Positions 33,516-41,882 of a DNA stretch of 43,533 bases are shown piece after piece; position 1 is the stretch's first letter, and the number at the start of each line of letters is the position of its first letter. The DNA comes from JBFLYZ01 sp040756415 (lineage in GTDB: Bacteria > Bacteroidota > Bacteroidia > JADZBD01): assembly GCA_040756415.1 (NCBI GenBank), contig JBFLYZ010000028.1:1-43533 (forward strand). Reading direction: 5' to 3'. Both the position numbers and the translations under genes were made by a program. The notes beneath the pieces were generated by a model. That model was given only the letters and a program-made list of their open reading frames with translations. It did not search any database and was not told the origin of the DNA.

Positions 33516-35429
33516 ATGATTGAATTGGTCTGGTTAGTTCCTTTACTGCCCCTGCTCGGATGGCTTATTATCGGCCTGTTCGGCAAAAGGCTTTCCAAAG
33601 CGCTGGTTGGCGCCATCGGCTGCGGAAGCGTGCTGGGTGCATTCGGGGTTTCCATTGCCGTTTTTGTGGCGGTGGCCGGGCACAGGGGGGAGTTCGGCTC
33701 CATCAAACTATTTGACTGGATACAGGCAGGCGACTTTACCGCTTCTTTCTCTTTCCTGGTCGATCCGCTCTCATCCCTGTTCCTGCTCATCATAACCGGT
33801 GTAGGCTTTCTCATTCACGTTTACTCCACAGGGTATATGAAAGAAGACGAGGGCTACGCGCGCTTCTTCGCTTACCTCAACCTCTTCGTGTTCTTCATGC
33901 TCCTGCTGGTGCTGGGCGATAACTACCTGATTATGTTCGTGGGCTGGGAGGGCGTGGGGCTTTGCTCTTACCTGCTCATCGGTTTCTGGTTTAAGAACAC
34001 CGATTACAATAAGGCGGCCCGGAAGGCCTTTATCATGAACCGCATTGGCGACCTGGGATTCCTGCTGGGCATCCTGCTCATCTTCGTCACCTTCGGCTCG
34101 GTCTCTTACGAAAGCGTTTTCGATACGGCCGCCTCGCCCGGTGCCGGATTTTCGAATAACGCGGTGACCACCGCCATCTGCCTGCTTCTTTTCGTAGGGG
34201 CCATGGGCAAGAGCGCCCAGATACCGCTGTACACCTGGCTGCCCGATGCCATGGCCGGGCCCACTCCCGTATCAGCGCTCATCCACGCGGCCACCATGGT
34301 AACGGCAGGTATTTACATGATTGCCCGCTCCAACATTCTGTATACGCTATCGGAAACCGCCATGACCGTAGTGGCCACCATCGGCATCCTCACCGCGCTC
34401 TTTGCCGCCACCATAGGCATTTTCCAAAACGACATCAAAAAAGTGCTGGCCTACTCCACCGTTTCCCAACTGGGGCTCATGTTCCTTGGCCTGGGCGTTG
34501 GCGCCTATACCGGTGCGGTATTTCATGTCATGACGCACGCTTTCTTCAAAGCCCTGCTTTTCCTGGCAGCGGGCAGCGTGATCCACGCTATGCACCACGA
34601 GCAGGATATCCGCAGGATGGGAGGGCTGAAGAAGTATCTTCCCGTGACCTTCGCCACTTTTTTCATCGGCACCATAGCCATTTCGGGCATTCCGCCTTTC
34701 GCGGGGTTCTTTTCCAAAGACGAGATACTCGCCCATGCCTATATGCATAACAAATTCTTCTGGTTCCTGGGCGTGCTTACCTCAATGATGACCGCATTTT
34801 ATATGTTCCGCCTGCTCTATCTTACTTTTTACGGTGAGTTCCGCGGCACCGAAGAGCAGGAGCATCACCTGCATGAATCGCCTAAATCCATGACCGTTCC
34901 GCTCATGGTGCTGGCCGGCCTTTCGGTGGCGGGCGGCTTCCTGGGCGTACCGGAGCTATTCGCGCATGGCGCGCACTGGCTGCATGGGTTCCTGGAACCC
35001 TCGTTCGAGCGATCCGCCATGCGCATGTATACCTCCCACGCCAGCCATGCCGAGGAATATGCCATCATGGGCTTTGCCGTGCTGGGGGCGGTGGCCATGT
35101 GGTACCTGGCTAAAAAGCACTATTCCGAGCCCGACAATGTGCCGGCCGAGGACGATGAGGAGGTGAACCCGGTGCAGAAGGTGATCTACAACAAATACTA
35201 TGTGGATGAGTTCTACGAGGCGGTTATCACCAAACCGCTCAACAGGATATCAGAGTTTTTTTACGGCATTGTGGAATTGCGCTTTGTGGACGCCATCGTG
35301 AACGGCATTGGCGATACGGTGAAATGGCTGGCGGGTATATTCCGCCTGGCGCAGACCGGCAATATAGGGTTTTACATCTTTGCCATGGTGATCAGTATTG
35401 TGGTGATCTTATTTATTAAAATAATGTAA
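33516..35429 (+). CDS. nuoL: NADH-quinone oxidoreductase subunit L
   Basis: A 637-residue antiporter-like pump subunit with many helices. Core motifs are MFVGWEGVGLCSYLLIGFW (about 130), TWLPDAMAGPTPVSALIHAATMV (about 240) and HAFFKALLFLAAGSVIHAM (about 340), with the conserved Lys and Glu of the proton path. The C-terminal part (about 540-637) is the family's lateral helix. ATG 33516 is chosen over TTG 33501, because the five extra residues fall in the repeat-containing gap. Confidence 0.97.
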   Translation: MIELVWLVPLLPLLGWLIIGLFGKRLSKALVGAIGCGSVLGAFGVSIAVFVAVAGHRGEFGSIKLFDWIQAGDFTASFSFLVDPLSSLFLLIITGVGFLIHVYSTGYMKEDEGYARFFAYLNLFVFFMLLLVLGDNYLIMFVGWEGVGLCSYLLIGFWFKNTDYNKAARKAFIMNRIGDLGFLLGILLIFVTFGSVSYESVFDTAASPGAGFSNNAVTTAICLLLFVGAMGKSAQIPLYTWLPDAMAGPTPVSALIHAATMVTAGIYMIARSNILYTLSETAMTVVATIGILTALFAATIGIFQNDIKKVLAYSTVSQLGLMFLGLGVGAYTGAVFHVMTHAFFKALLFLAAGSVIHAMHHEQDIRRMGGLKKYLPVTFATFFIGTIAISGIPPFAGFFSKDEILAHAYMHNKFFWFLGVLTSMMTAFYMFRLLYLTFYGEFRGTEEQEHHLHESPKSMTVPLMVLAGLSVAGGFLGVPELFAHGAHWLHGFLEPSFERSAMRMYTSHASHAEEYAIMGFAVLGAVAMWYLAKKHYSEPDNVPAEDDEEVNPVQKVIYNKYYVDEFYEAVITKPLNRISEFFYGIVELRFVDAIVNGIGDTVKWLAGIFRLAQTGNIGFYIFAMVISIVVILFIKIM

Positions 35430-35437
35430 TGCTGTCT

Positions 35438-35462
35438 CGCAGAAAGACCCGGTTCTTTCGCG
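35438..35462 (+). other. Hairpin directly in front of the nuoM start codon
   Basis: CGC-A-GAAAGA / TCTTTC-GCG forms a 9-bp stem with a single bulged A and a CCCGGT loop. It fills most of the 34-nt nuoL-nuoM gap and ends 1 nt before ATG 35464, so it could hide the ribosome landing site. Confidence 0.7.
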
Positions 35463-35463
35463 A

Positions 35464-36963
35464 ATGAAAAATATGATCGTACTCGGCTTAATAGCATTCC
35501 CTTTCCTGGCGGCCCTGCTGCTGCTTTTCACGAAGTCAGAAGGCGCGAAAAAGATCGCTTTTGCCGCTTCGGTGATCGAGTTCGCCCTGGCGGTGTTCGC
35601 CTTCGCGCAATTGAAACAGAATGCCGTGCATCCCGAGCTGGCGCTGAACGTGCCCTGGATCAAAACCATTGGCGTTAATTTTCACGTAGCCATAGACGGC
35701 ATCAGCATGCTTATGGTGCTGCTCACTGCGCTGCTCGTTCCCTTCATCATCTTATCTTCTTTCCGCAGCAACCACGAGAACCCTTCCCTGTTCTACTCCC
35801 TCATCCTGATCATGCAAATGGCGCTGACGGGCGTTTTTACCGCAATGGACGGGTTCCTCTTCTATGTGTTCTGGGAGCTGGCCCTTATCCCCATCTGGTT
35901 CATCTGCCTGATGTGGGGAAGCGGGGACCGGGCGCGCATTACGCTCAAGTTCTTCATATACACCCTGGTGGGCAGCCTCTTTATGCTGGCCGGCCTGATC
36001 TACCTCTACCAGTTCACCGGCTCCGGAGAAATAGGCACAAAAGAATTTGTAGGCAGGTCGTTTGACATCAAAGCGCTTTACGCGGCTGGCGCATCGTTGG
36101 ATCCGGGTCAGCAGGGATGGATCTTCTGGGCCTTTTTCCTGGCCTTCGCTATCAAGATGCCCGTATTCCCCTTCCACACCTGGCAGCCCGATACCTATGT
36201 GGCGGCCCCTACGGCCGGCACCATGCTGCTTTCGGGCATCATGCTCAAGATGGGAACCTACGGTCTCATCCGCTGGCTGCTGCCCCTGGTTCCTGCAGGC
36301 GTTCATGCCTGGATGGATACGGCTATCATCCTGTCGGTGATCGGCATTGTCTACGCCTCCTGCATAGCCATCGTGCAAAAAGACCTCAAACGACTCATCG
36401 CCTATTCCTCTATCGCTCACGTAGGCCTGATATCGGCCGGCATCTTTACGCTGACCGCTGAAGGCATACAGGGCGGGCTCATGCAGATGATCAGCCATGG
36501 CATAAACGTAGTGGGCCTCTTCTTCATTGCAGAGATCATACTGAGCCGCACCAGCACCAGGCAGCTCGCTGAGCTGGGCGGCATACGCAACGTAGAGCCG
36601 CAGTTTGCGGTACTCTTCCTGATCGTGCTGCTGGGCAGCGTGGCCCTGCCCCTGACCAGCGGGTTTGTAGGCGAGTTCCTGCTGATCAACGGAATTTACC
36701 AGTACAGCACCTGGGCGGCATTGTTTGCCGGCCTTACCGTTATACTGGGAGCGGTATACATGCTGCGCAGCTACCAGCGCGTGATGCTGGGAGAAACAAA
36801 TTCGGTCACGGCAGGCTTTGCCCCGCTCACCTTCCATGAGAAGGCGGTGCTGATCCCCATCGTGATCCTTATCATTGCACTTGGAGTATATCCCAAACCC
36901 CTGATGGAAATTGCCGAGCCTGCGGTGAAGCAGATCATTTCCATTGCGGGCGGGATAAAATAA
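35464..36963 (+). CDS. nuoM: NADH-quinone oxidoreductase subunit M
   Basis: A 499-residue antiporter-like subunit. Key segments are YVFWELALIPIWFICLMWG (about 135; conserved Glu), FPFHTWQPDTYVAAPTAGTMLLSG (about 237) and QKDLKRLIAYSSIAHVGLIS (about 305; conserved Lys). It is one of three homologous pumps with NuoL and NuoN. A hairpin sits just in front of its start, and nuoN begins 5 nt after its stop. Confidence 0.97.
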   Translation: MKNMIVLGLIAFPFLAALLLLFTKSEGAKKIAFAASVIEFALAVFAFAQLKQNAVHPELALNVPWIKTIGVNFHVAIDGISMLMVLLTALLVPFIILSSFRSNHENPSLFYSLILIMQMALTGVFTAMDGFLFYVFWELALIPIWFICLMWGSGDRARITLKFFIYTLVGSLFMLAGLIYLYQFTGSGEIGTKEFVGRSFDIKALYAAGASLDPGQQGWIFWAFFLAFAIKMPVFPFHTWQPDTYVAAPTAGTMLLSGIMLKMGTYGLIRWLLPLVPAGVHAWMDTAIILSVIGIVYASCIAIVQKDLKRLIAYSSIAHVGLISAGIFTLTAEGIQGGLMQMISHGINVVGLFFIAEIILSRTSTRQLAELGGIRNVEPQFAVLFLIVLLGSVALPLTSGFVGEFLLINGIYQYSTWAALFAGLTVILGAVYMLRSYQRVMLGETNSVTAGFAPLTFHEKAVLIPIVILIIALGVYPKPLMEIAEPAVKQIISIAGGIK

Positions 36964-36968
36964 AAAAT

Positions 36969-38351
36969 ATGAATACGATCATTTTTTTGGCTTCTTTAGG
37001 CGGTTTTGCCATGCTGGCGGAGATATTCCGGCTGCGCAAGCTGATCTATCCCGTTGTATTGCTGGGCCTGCCGGGCGCGGCAGCGGTAGCGGTAATGGAC
37101 TGGAACGGCCGGGCGCTGAGCCCCATCTTCAACAACATGATCGTGTTCGATCATTTCGCAGTCATGTTCTCCGTGGTGATGATCGTAACCCTTGCGCTGT
37201 GGATGCTGCTGGCCCACCGGGGGCTCAATGAAAGCGTGACCGTCAGCGACCACGTGTCCCTGGCCGTATTCTCTCTTACGGGCGGGGTGCTGATGGTCTG
37301 TTACGCCAACCTGACCATGCTTTTCCTGGGCATAGAGATTCTTTCCATCCCCGTTTACATACTTGCGGGCAGCAATAAGACCAGCCTCCGGTCCAATGAG
37401 TCGGCATTCAAATACTTCCTCATGGGCGCTTTTGCCACGGGTTTCCTGCTGTTCGGCATTGCAATGGTCTATGGCGCCACGGCCTCATTCGACCTGATGC
37501 GGATTGCCGAAGCCGTTTATACCTCGGCCCTCACCTCCAAAATGCTGCTGGGCACCGGCATCATCTTCATCCTGGTCGGCATGGCCTTCAAGATATCCGC
37601 TGTGCCTTTCCACTTCTGGACGCCCGATGTGTATGAAGGCGCGCCTACCGCCATCACGGCCTTCATGTCGACCATCGTGAAGACCGCTGCCATTGCGGCC
37701 TTTTTCCGCCTTTTCGCCTTTTGCTTTACGGGCGAAGCGGGCACCTGGTCAACCATCATCTGGGCGGTGGCCGCGCTCACGCTCCTGTACGGCAACATCA
37801 CCGCTGTTTACCAGCAAAGCGTAAAACGCATGCTGGCCTACTCCAGCATTTCGCACGCGGGATATATGCTGCTGGCCCTGCTGGCCATGGCCGATACCTC
37901 GCAGGGGTCCATCCTGTACTATACCGCTGCCTACTCTGCCGGCTCCATCGGGGCCTTTGCAGTGCTGATGCTGGTGGCGCAGGCTAAAGGGAACGAAGGT
38001 TTTGATGCGTTCAACGGGCTGGGGCGCTCCAACCCCATTCTCGCTTTTGTCATGACCTGCTCCATGCTCTCGCTGGCGGGCATACCCCCTATGGCGGGTT
38101 TCTTTGCCAAGTACTATATCTTCTCATCGGCCCTCGACTCGGGCTATACGGGAATTGTGATCATCGCTGTCATTGCTTCGCTGGTCAGCGTTTACTATTA
38201 CCTGCGCGTGATCATAGCCATGTATTTCCGCGAAAGCCGTGAAGGTCTGACCATCGAACTGAGCCTTTTGCACCAGGTGCTCATGATCATCGTTACGGCC
38301 CTGATCATCGCCCTGGGTATCTTTCCTGACCTGATCATCAGCAGGCTCTGA
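36969..38351 (+). CDS. nuoN: NADH-quinone oxidoreductase subunit N
   Basis: A 460-residue antiporter-like subunit and the last gene of the complex I operon. Typical segments are FLGIEILSIPVYILAG (about 119), SAVPFHFWTPDVYEGAPTA (about 211) and SVKRMLAYSSISHAGYMLLA (about 283). No terminator is seen in the 45 bp before the next gene, which has its own promoter candidate, so read-through is possible. Confidence 0.96.
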   Translation: MNTIIFLASLGGFAMLAEIFRLRKLIYPVVLLGLPGAAAVAVMDWNGRALSPIFNNMIVFDHFAVMFSVVMIVTLALWMLLAHRGLNESVTVSDHVSLAVFSLTGGVLMVCYANLTMLFLGIEILSIPVYILAGSNKTSLRSNESAFKYFLMGAFATGFLLFGIAMVYGATASFDLMRIAEAVYTSALTSKMLLGTGIIFILVGMAFKISAVPFHFWTPDVYEGAPTAITAFMSTIVKTAAIAAFFRLFAFCFTGEAGTWSTIIWAVAALTLLYGNITAVYQQSVKRMLAYSSISHAGYMLLALLAMADTSQGSILYYTAAYSAGSIGAFAVLMLVAQAKGNEGFDAFNGLGRSNPILAFVMTCSMLSLAGIPPMAGFFAKYYIFSSALDSGYTGIVIIAVIASLVSVYYYLRVIIAMYFRESREGLTIELSLLHQVLMIIVTALIIALGIFPDLIISRL

Positions 38352-38360
38352 ACAATTCCT

Positions 38361-38392
38361 TTTCAGACATCTGCGAATTTGACGTATGTTTG
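38361..38392 (+). promoter_or_regulatory. Candidate near-leaderless promoter of the symporter gene
   Basis: TTTC (38361-38364), a 20-bp spacer and TATGTTTG (38385-38392) match the phylum consensus except for one -33 base. The -7 box ends only 4 nt before ATG 38397, so the transcript would start at about the start codon. Confidence 0.6.
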
Positions 38393-38396
38393 TTTT

Positions 38397-39875
38397 ATGT
38401 CATCGTCCAATAAACTGACACTTGCCATTTTCATCGCTCTGGTAATCGGTGTGTTCTTCGGTTATTGGCTGAACGTGACCTACCCCGCCCCGCCCAGGAA
38501 ATCATACGATGAAGCTATCGCCTCCGCGCAACAGGTGATCAGCGAGCATGAGCAAAAGTCATCTTTCAAAGAGCAGGTGCGCCAAACCCTGGCCGACAGC
38601 CTGAAAGATGCCAAATCGAAGTGGGAAGAGCTGATGACCCGGGTGCAGAAGGAAAAGAACTCCAATGCGCTGGTCAGGGAAATTGAAAAAGCCGCCAAGC
38701 GGGATGAGAAGATCGATCCCGCGCTGGAAAAGATACTGGAATACATTACCATACTGACCGATATATTCCTGCGCCTCATCAAAATGATCATCGCTCCCCT
38801 GGTCTTCGCCACCCTGGTGGTAGGCGTGGCCAAGCTGGGCGACCTCAAAGCGGTTGGCCGTATAGGCGGCAAGACCCTGCTCTGGTTCATTACCGCCTCG
38901 CTTTTCTCGCTCACGCTGGGATGCATACTGGTCAACCTCTTCGAGCCGGGAAAGATGATGAACCTGGAAGTGCCCTATGCCGGGCTGGAATCGGGCGTGG
39001 ACAAGGGTTCGATGAGCCTGAAGAATTTCATTACGCATATCATCCCCTCCAGCATAGCCGATGCCATGGCGCATAACGAGATCCTGCAGATCGTGATCTT
39101 TTCGCTTTTCTTCGGTGTGGCCACGGCCGCGCTGGGAGAGCGGGGAGCCGTGATCATCGATTTTTTTGACGCGGTGGGGCACGTGATGCTGAAGATCACC
39201 ACCTATGTGATGTACGTGGCCCCGCTGGCCGTGTTCGCTGCCATGACTGCCGTGATCGCTAAAAAAGGCCTGGGGGTGCTAAGCACCTACGCCCTGTTTA
39301 TCGGTGAATTCTACGCGGGCCTGCTGCTGCTGTGGATCCTTCTGCTGTTAGTCGCCTGGCTGCTCGTAAGGGACAGAACGGCATCCCTTATCCGTTATAT
39401 ACGCGAACCCCTGCTCCTGGCCTTTTCCACCGCCAGCAGCGAGGCGGCCTACCCCAAGCTGCTCGAAGGCCTGGAGCGTTTCGGGTGCCGCAACAGGATA
39501 GTCAGCTTCGTGCTGCCGCTGGGCTATTCGTTCAACCTGGACGGTTCCATGATGTATATGACCTTCGCCAGCATTTTCATCGCGCAGAGCTACGGCATAC
39601 CCATGACGGTCGAAACGCAGGTCTCCATGCTCCTGGTGCTGATGGTGACCAGCAAAGGCATTGCGGGCGTACCGCGCGCATCGCTCGTGGTGATCGCGGG
39701 AACCCTGGCCACTTTCGGCATTCCGGAGGCCGGGCTGCTGCTGCTGCTGGGCGTAGACCATGTGCTCGACATGGGCCGCTCGGCCACCAACGTGGTTGGC
39801 AATGCCGTGGCTTCGGTGGTGGTTTCCAGGTGGGAGGGGGATTTGGCGCGAAAGGATTCTGAGCAGAAGGAATAA
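38397..39875 (+). CDS. Dicarboxylate/amino acid:cation symporter (DAACS family) with charged insertion
   Basis: A 492-residue membrane transporter. ATG 38397 (MSSSNKL) is chosen because the first helix follows at once. Family motifs are FSTASSEAAYPKLLEGLERFG, PLGYSFNLDGSMMYMTFAS and DMGRSATNVVGNAVASVVVS, which form the substrate and sodium sites. It would import C4-dicarboxylates or glutamate/aspartate with Na+ or H+; the substrate cannot be fixed. Between helix 1 and helix 2 (about residues 35-115) lies a charged, helix-forming insertion (SEHEQKSSFKEQ, DAKSKWEELMTRVQKE) not typical of E. coli GltP or DctA. It ends before a weak hairpin. Confidence 0.94.
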   Translation: MSSSNKLTLAIFIALVIGVFFGYWLNVTYPAPPRKSYDEAIASAQQVISEHEQKSSFKEQVRQTLADSLKDAKSKWEELMTRVQKEKNSNALVREIEKAAKRDEKIDPALEKILEYITILTDIFLRLIKMIIAPLVFATLVVGVAKLGDLKAVGRIGGKTLLWFITASLFSLTLGCILVNLFEPGKMMNLEVPYAGLESGVDKGSMSLKNFITHIIPSSIADAMAHNEILQIVIFSLFFGVATAALGERGAVIIDFFDAVGHVMLKITTYVMYVAPLAVFAAMTAVIAKKGLGVLSTYALFIGEFYAGLLLLWILLLLVAWLLVRDRTASLIRYIREPLLLAFSTASSEAAYPKLLEGLERFGCRNRIVSFVLPLGYSFNLDGSMMYMTFASIFIAQSYGIPMTVETQVSMLLVLMVTSKGIAGVPRASLVVIAGTLATFGIPEAGLLLLLGVDHVLDMGRSATNVVGNAVASVVVSRWEGDLARKDSEQKE

Positions 39876-39882
39876 GCAAAGG

Positions 39883-39902
39883 AAGCGGAGGAGCCGCTTT
39901 TC
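39883..39902 (+). terminator. Weak terminator-like hairpin after the symporter gene
   Basis: AAGCGG / CCGCTT (39883-39888 and 39894-39899) pair over a 5-nt loop, but only four T follow. It may be a weak terminator. Confidence 0.45.
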
Positions 39903-39969
39903 GAAGCCGGTTTTACATACGAATCCCCATGAGACCCGCAGCGCATTGATCATTTCCCGAGCCAATTCA

Positions 39970-39995
39970 TTCGTAAATTCGTAACCTTATTCGTA
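39970..39995 (+). repeat. Three TTCGTA words before the DedA gene
   Basis: TTCGTA begins at 39970, 39978 and 39990, just before ATG 40003. It is the reverse complement of the TACGAA word in the nuoB-nuoC gap. Confidence 0.7.
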
Positions 39996-40002
39996 ATTCG
40001 CC

Positions 40003-40632
40003 ATGTGGGAGTTCCTGAAGCAGCTTACCGATCCGCAGTCCATCATTGAATATGGAGGGCTGGCCCTGCTCTTGCTGGTGGTGTTTGCCGAAACGGGGCT
40101 CTTCATCGGCTTTTTTCTCCCTGGCGACTCGCTCATGTTCATCTCGGGCATGATCTGCGCCACGCGCCCCGACCTGCTCAATGTCAATATAGCCGTGCTG
40201 ATCGTCAGCCTTATTTCCGCTGCCGTGATTGGCAACATAGTTGGCTACTGGTTCGGGAGAAAGGTGGGGCCCGCGCTTTTCAGGCGCGATGATTCCCTGA
40301 TCTTCAAAAAGCGCTACGTAGAAATAACCGACAGCTTTTACAGGCGCCATGGCGGCAAAACCCTTATCCTGGGCCGCTTTCTTCCTATCATACGCACCTT
40401 CGCTCCCATACTGGCCGGGGTGATCGGGGTGAATTTCGGGGCTTTTATGATCTACAATGTGGTTGGCGCAACGGCCTGGGTAACCTCTCTTGCCCTGGCC
40501 GGGTACTGGCTGGGACAGTTCGAGTTCGTGCAGAACTACATCGAATACATCGTTATCGCCCTGATCATTGTTACCATGATACCCGTAGTTCGCACCTACC
40601 GGAGAGAGCGCAGGCTGCATAAGGAGAAATAG
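40003..40632 (+). CDS. DedA family (VTT-domain) membrane protein
   Basis: A 209-residue inner-membrane protein with about five membrane segments. The family motifs are present: FLPGDSLMFISGMI (about 43-56) and GRFLPIIRTFAPILAGVIGV (about 125-144), including the conserved Arg. DedA proteins are thought to be proton-driven lipid transporters, in some cases for undecaprenyl phosphate or phosphatidylethanolamine; the substrate here is unknown. It lies alone, between the symporter and the exb cluster. Confidence 0.93.
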   Translation: MWEFLKQLTDPQSIIEYGGLALLLLVVFAETGLFIGFFLPGDSLMFISGMICATRPDLLNVNIAVLIVSLISAAVIGNIVGYWFGRKVGPALFRRDDSLIFKKRYVEITDSFYRRHGGKTLILGRFLPIIRTFAPILAGVIGVNFGAFMIYNVVGATAWVTSLALAGYWLGQFEFVQNYIEYIVIALIIVTMIPVVRTYRRERRLHKEK

Positions 40633-40637
40633 GCCGC

Positions 40638-40688
40638 GCCACTTATCTGATCAAACCTGCCACTTATTGGATTTCTCCGGCCACTTAT
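40638..40688. repeat. Three GCCACTTAT repeats at exact 21-bp spacing
   Basis: GCCACTTAT begins at 40638, 40659 and 40680. The 21-bp period equals about two helix turns. Read on the other strand it is ATAAGTGGC, which recalls the multiple short terminal repeats of IS21-type elements; no istA or istB gene is nearby. Confidence 0.85.
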
Positions 40689-40856
40689 TAGGCCGGCCTT
40701 GACTTTCGCCTTCCTGTTTTCCAGCTTTGCTGCGGCAACCGGCAGTTCCTTTTTGTGTTTTTTAGCTCAAAACCTATGGCGGCATACCCCCGGGTACTTT
40801 ATTTTCAGGGGCCCCTTTTTTAAAAGGGCCTGGCCGGGGGCAGGCGCTTATTCGCC

Positions 40857-40888
40857 TTTGGCGGATTAAAATAGATTTGTTATGTTTG
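40857..40888 (+). promoter_or_regulatory. Promoter of the exbB-exbD-exbD-tonB operon
   Basis: TTTG (40857-40860), exactly 20 bp and TATGTTTG (40881-40888) match the phylum's TTTG / TAnnTTTG consensus perfectly. It predicts a leader of about 110 nt before ATG 41005, containing a CGCTTT/AAAGCG stem and a 16-bp tandem repeat. Confidence 0.75.
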
Positions 40889-40965
40889 GTGCCCTGAAAA
40901 CAGGCCCTTATTAATCAAAAATTCCATTGGCGCTTTTGGAATTTCAATGCGCAAAGCGTCCTAAT

Positions 40966-40997
40966 AATAACTTAAAAAAACAATAACTTAAAAAACG
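40966..40997 (+). repeat. 16-bp tandem repeat (two copies) just before exbB
   Basis: AATAACTTAAAAAAAC (40966-40981) is followed at once by AATAACTTAAAAAACG (40982-40997). The repeat ends 7 nt before ATG 41005, where the ribosome would bind. Confidence 0.9.
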
Positions 40998-41004
40998 TCC
41001 GGCT

Positions 41005-41820
41005 ATGAGCAATGACAAATCGCAAGGGAAAATAAAGACCATGTTTGCGGCAATTGTGATCCCTGTACTGATCCTGATCTCATTTCTGTTTTATTACATC
41101 GTACTGGGAGATCCCGCTAACTTCGAGGGCAACGACCCCAATGGCCATCCAGTAAAGGAAGGCATTGGTTCATGGTTCGGAACCATCTACAAAGGAGGGG
41201 TGATCGTACCCATCCTCATCGCGGTGAACCTGATCATCATTACCTTCTCTATCGAGCGCCTGCTTACCATTTCAAAGGCCAAGGGAAAAGGCAATGTGGA
41301 TACTTTCGTTCGCAACATCCGCACCATGCTCGCGGCCGATGATATCGATAACGCCATCCTGGAGTGCGACAAGCAACGCGGTTCTACGGCCAATGTGATC
41401 CGTTCCGGCCTGGTCAAGTACAAACACGTGATGCAGGAGCCCGGCCTGGATAAGGAGGAGAAGATAGCCGCCATTCAGAAAGAGCTGGAAGAAGCCACCG
41501 CCCTGGAGCTGCCTATGCTCTCCAAGAACCTGGTGATCATCTCCACCTGCGCCTCTATTTCCACGCTGATCGGTCTGATCGGAACGGTAATCGGTATGAT
41601 CAGGGCCTTTAAGGCCCTTGCCCAGGCGGGCGCGCCCGATACGGCCGCCCTCTCCACCGGTATCTCTGAGGCCCTGATTAACACGGCCTTGGGCATTATC
41701 GGGTCCTGCATAGCCATCATCATGTACAACTATTTTTCCAATAAGATAGACACCCTTACTTATGGTATTGATGAGGCCGGGTTCAGCGTGGTGCAGTCAT
41801 TCGCCTCAAAGCACCAGTAA
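41005..41820 (+). CDS. exbB: MotA/TolQ/ExbB proton channel family protein
   Basis: A 271-residue inner-membrane protein. An N-terminal helix (about 14-35) and a second helix (about 68-85) precede a cytoplasmic helical region. The two conserved pore helices follow, with the signature LIGLIGTVIGMIRAFKALAQ (about 190-210) and STGISEALINTALG (about 218-231). ExbB assembles into the ring around an ExbD dimer that turns proton flow into motion of TonB. It is the first gene of a four-gene cluster behind a good promoter. Confidence 0.94.
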   Translation: MSNDKSQGKIKTMFAAIVIPVLILISFLFYYIVLGDPANFEGNDPNGHPVKEGIGSWFGTIYKGGVIVPILIAVNLIIITFSIERLLTISKAKGKGNVDTFVRNIRTMLAADDIDNAILECDKQRGSTANVIRSGLVKYKHVMQEPGLDKEEKIAAIQKELEEATALELPMLSKNLVIISTCASISTLIGLIGTVIGMIRAFKALAQAGAPDTAALSTGISEALINTALGIIGSCIAIIMYNYFSNKIDTLTYGIDEAGFSVVQSFASKHQ

Positions 41821-41882
41821 AAACCGGCTTTGTTTTGTGGAATTTGTGTGTGTGTAACGTCTAACCAGTAACAGTAAGGCTC

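Larger units (their letters stand above)
40633..41004. other. 372-bp gene-free region before exbB
   Basis: There is no supported ORF. In order it holds three GCCACTTAT repeats, a 10-bp palindrome (AGGCCGGCCT, 40690-40699), a T/A-rich hairpin (CAGG...CCTG, 40806-40832, with CCCTTTT/AAAAGGG inside), a promoter (40857-40888), a CGCTTT/AAAGCG pair (40931-40958) and a 16-bp tandem repeat before the ATG. Confidence 0.8.

Noticed and set aside
35752..36837. 361-residue minus-strand frame
   Set aside because: Antisense to nuoM, which has full family motifs; the product is low-complexity His/Gln/Glu-rich.
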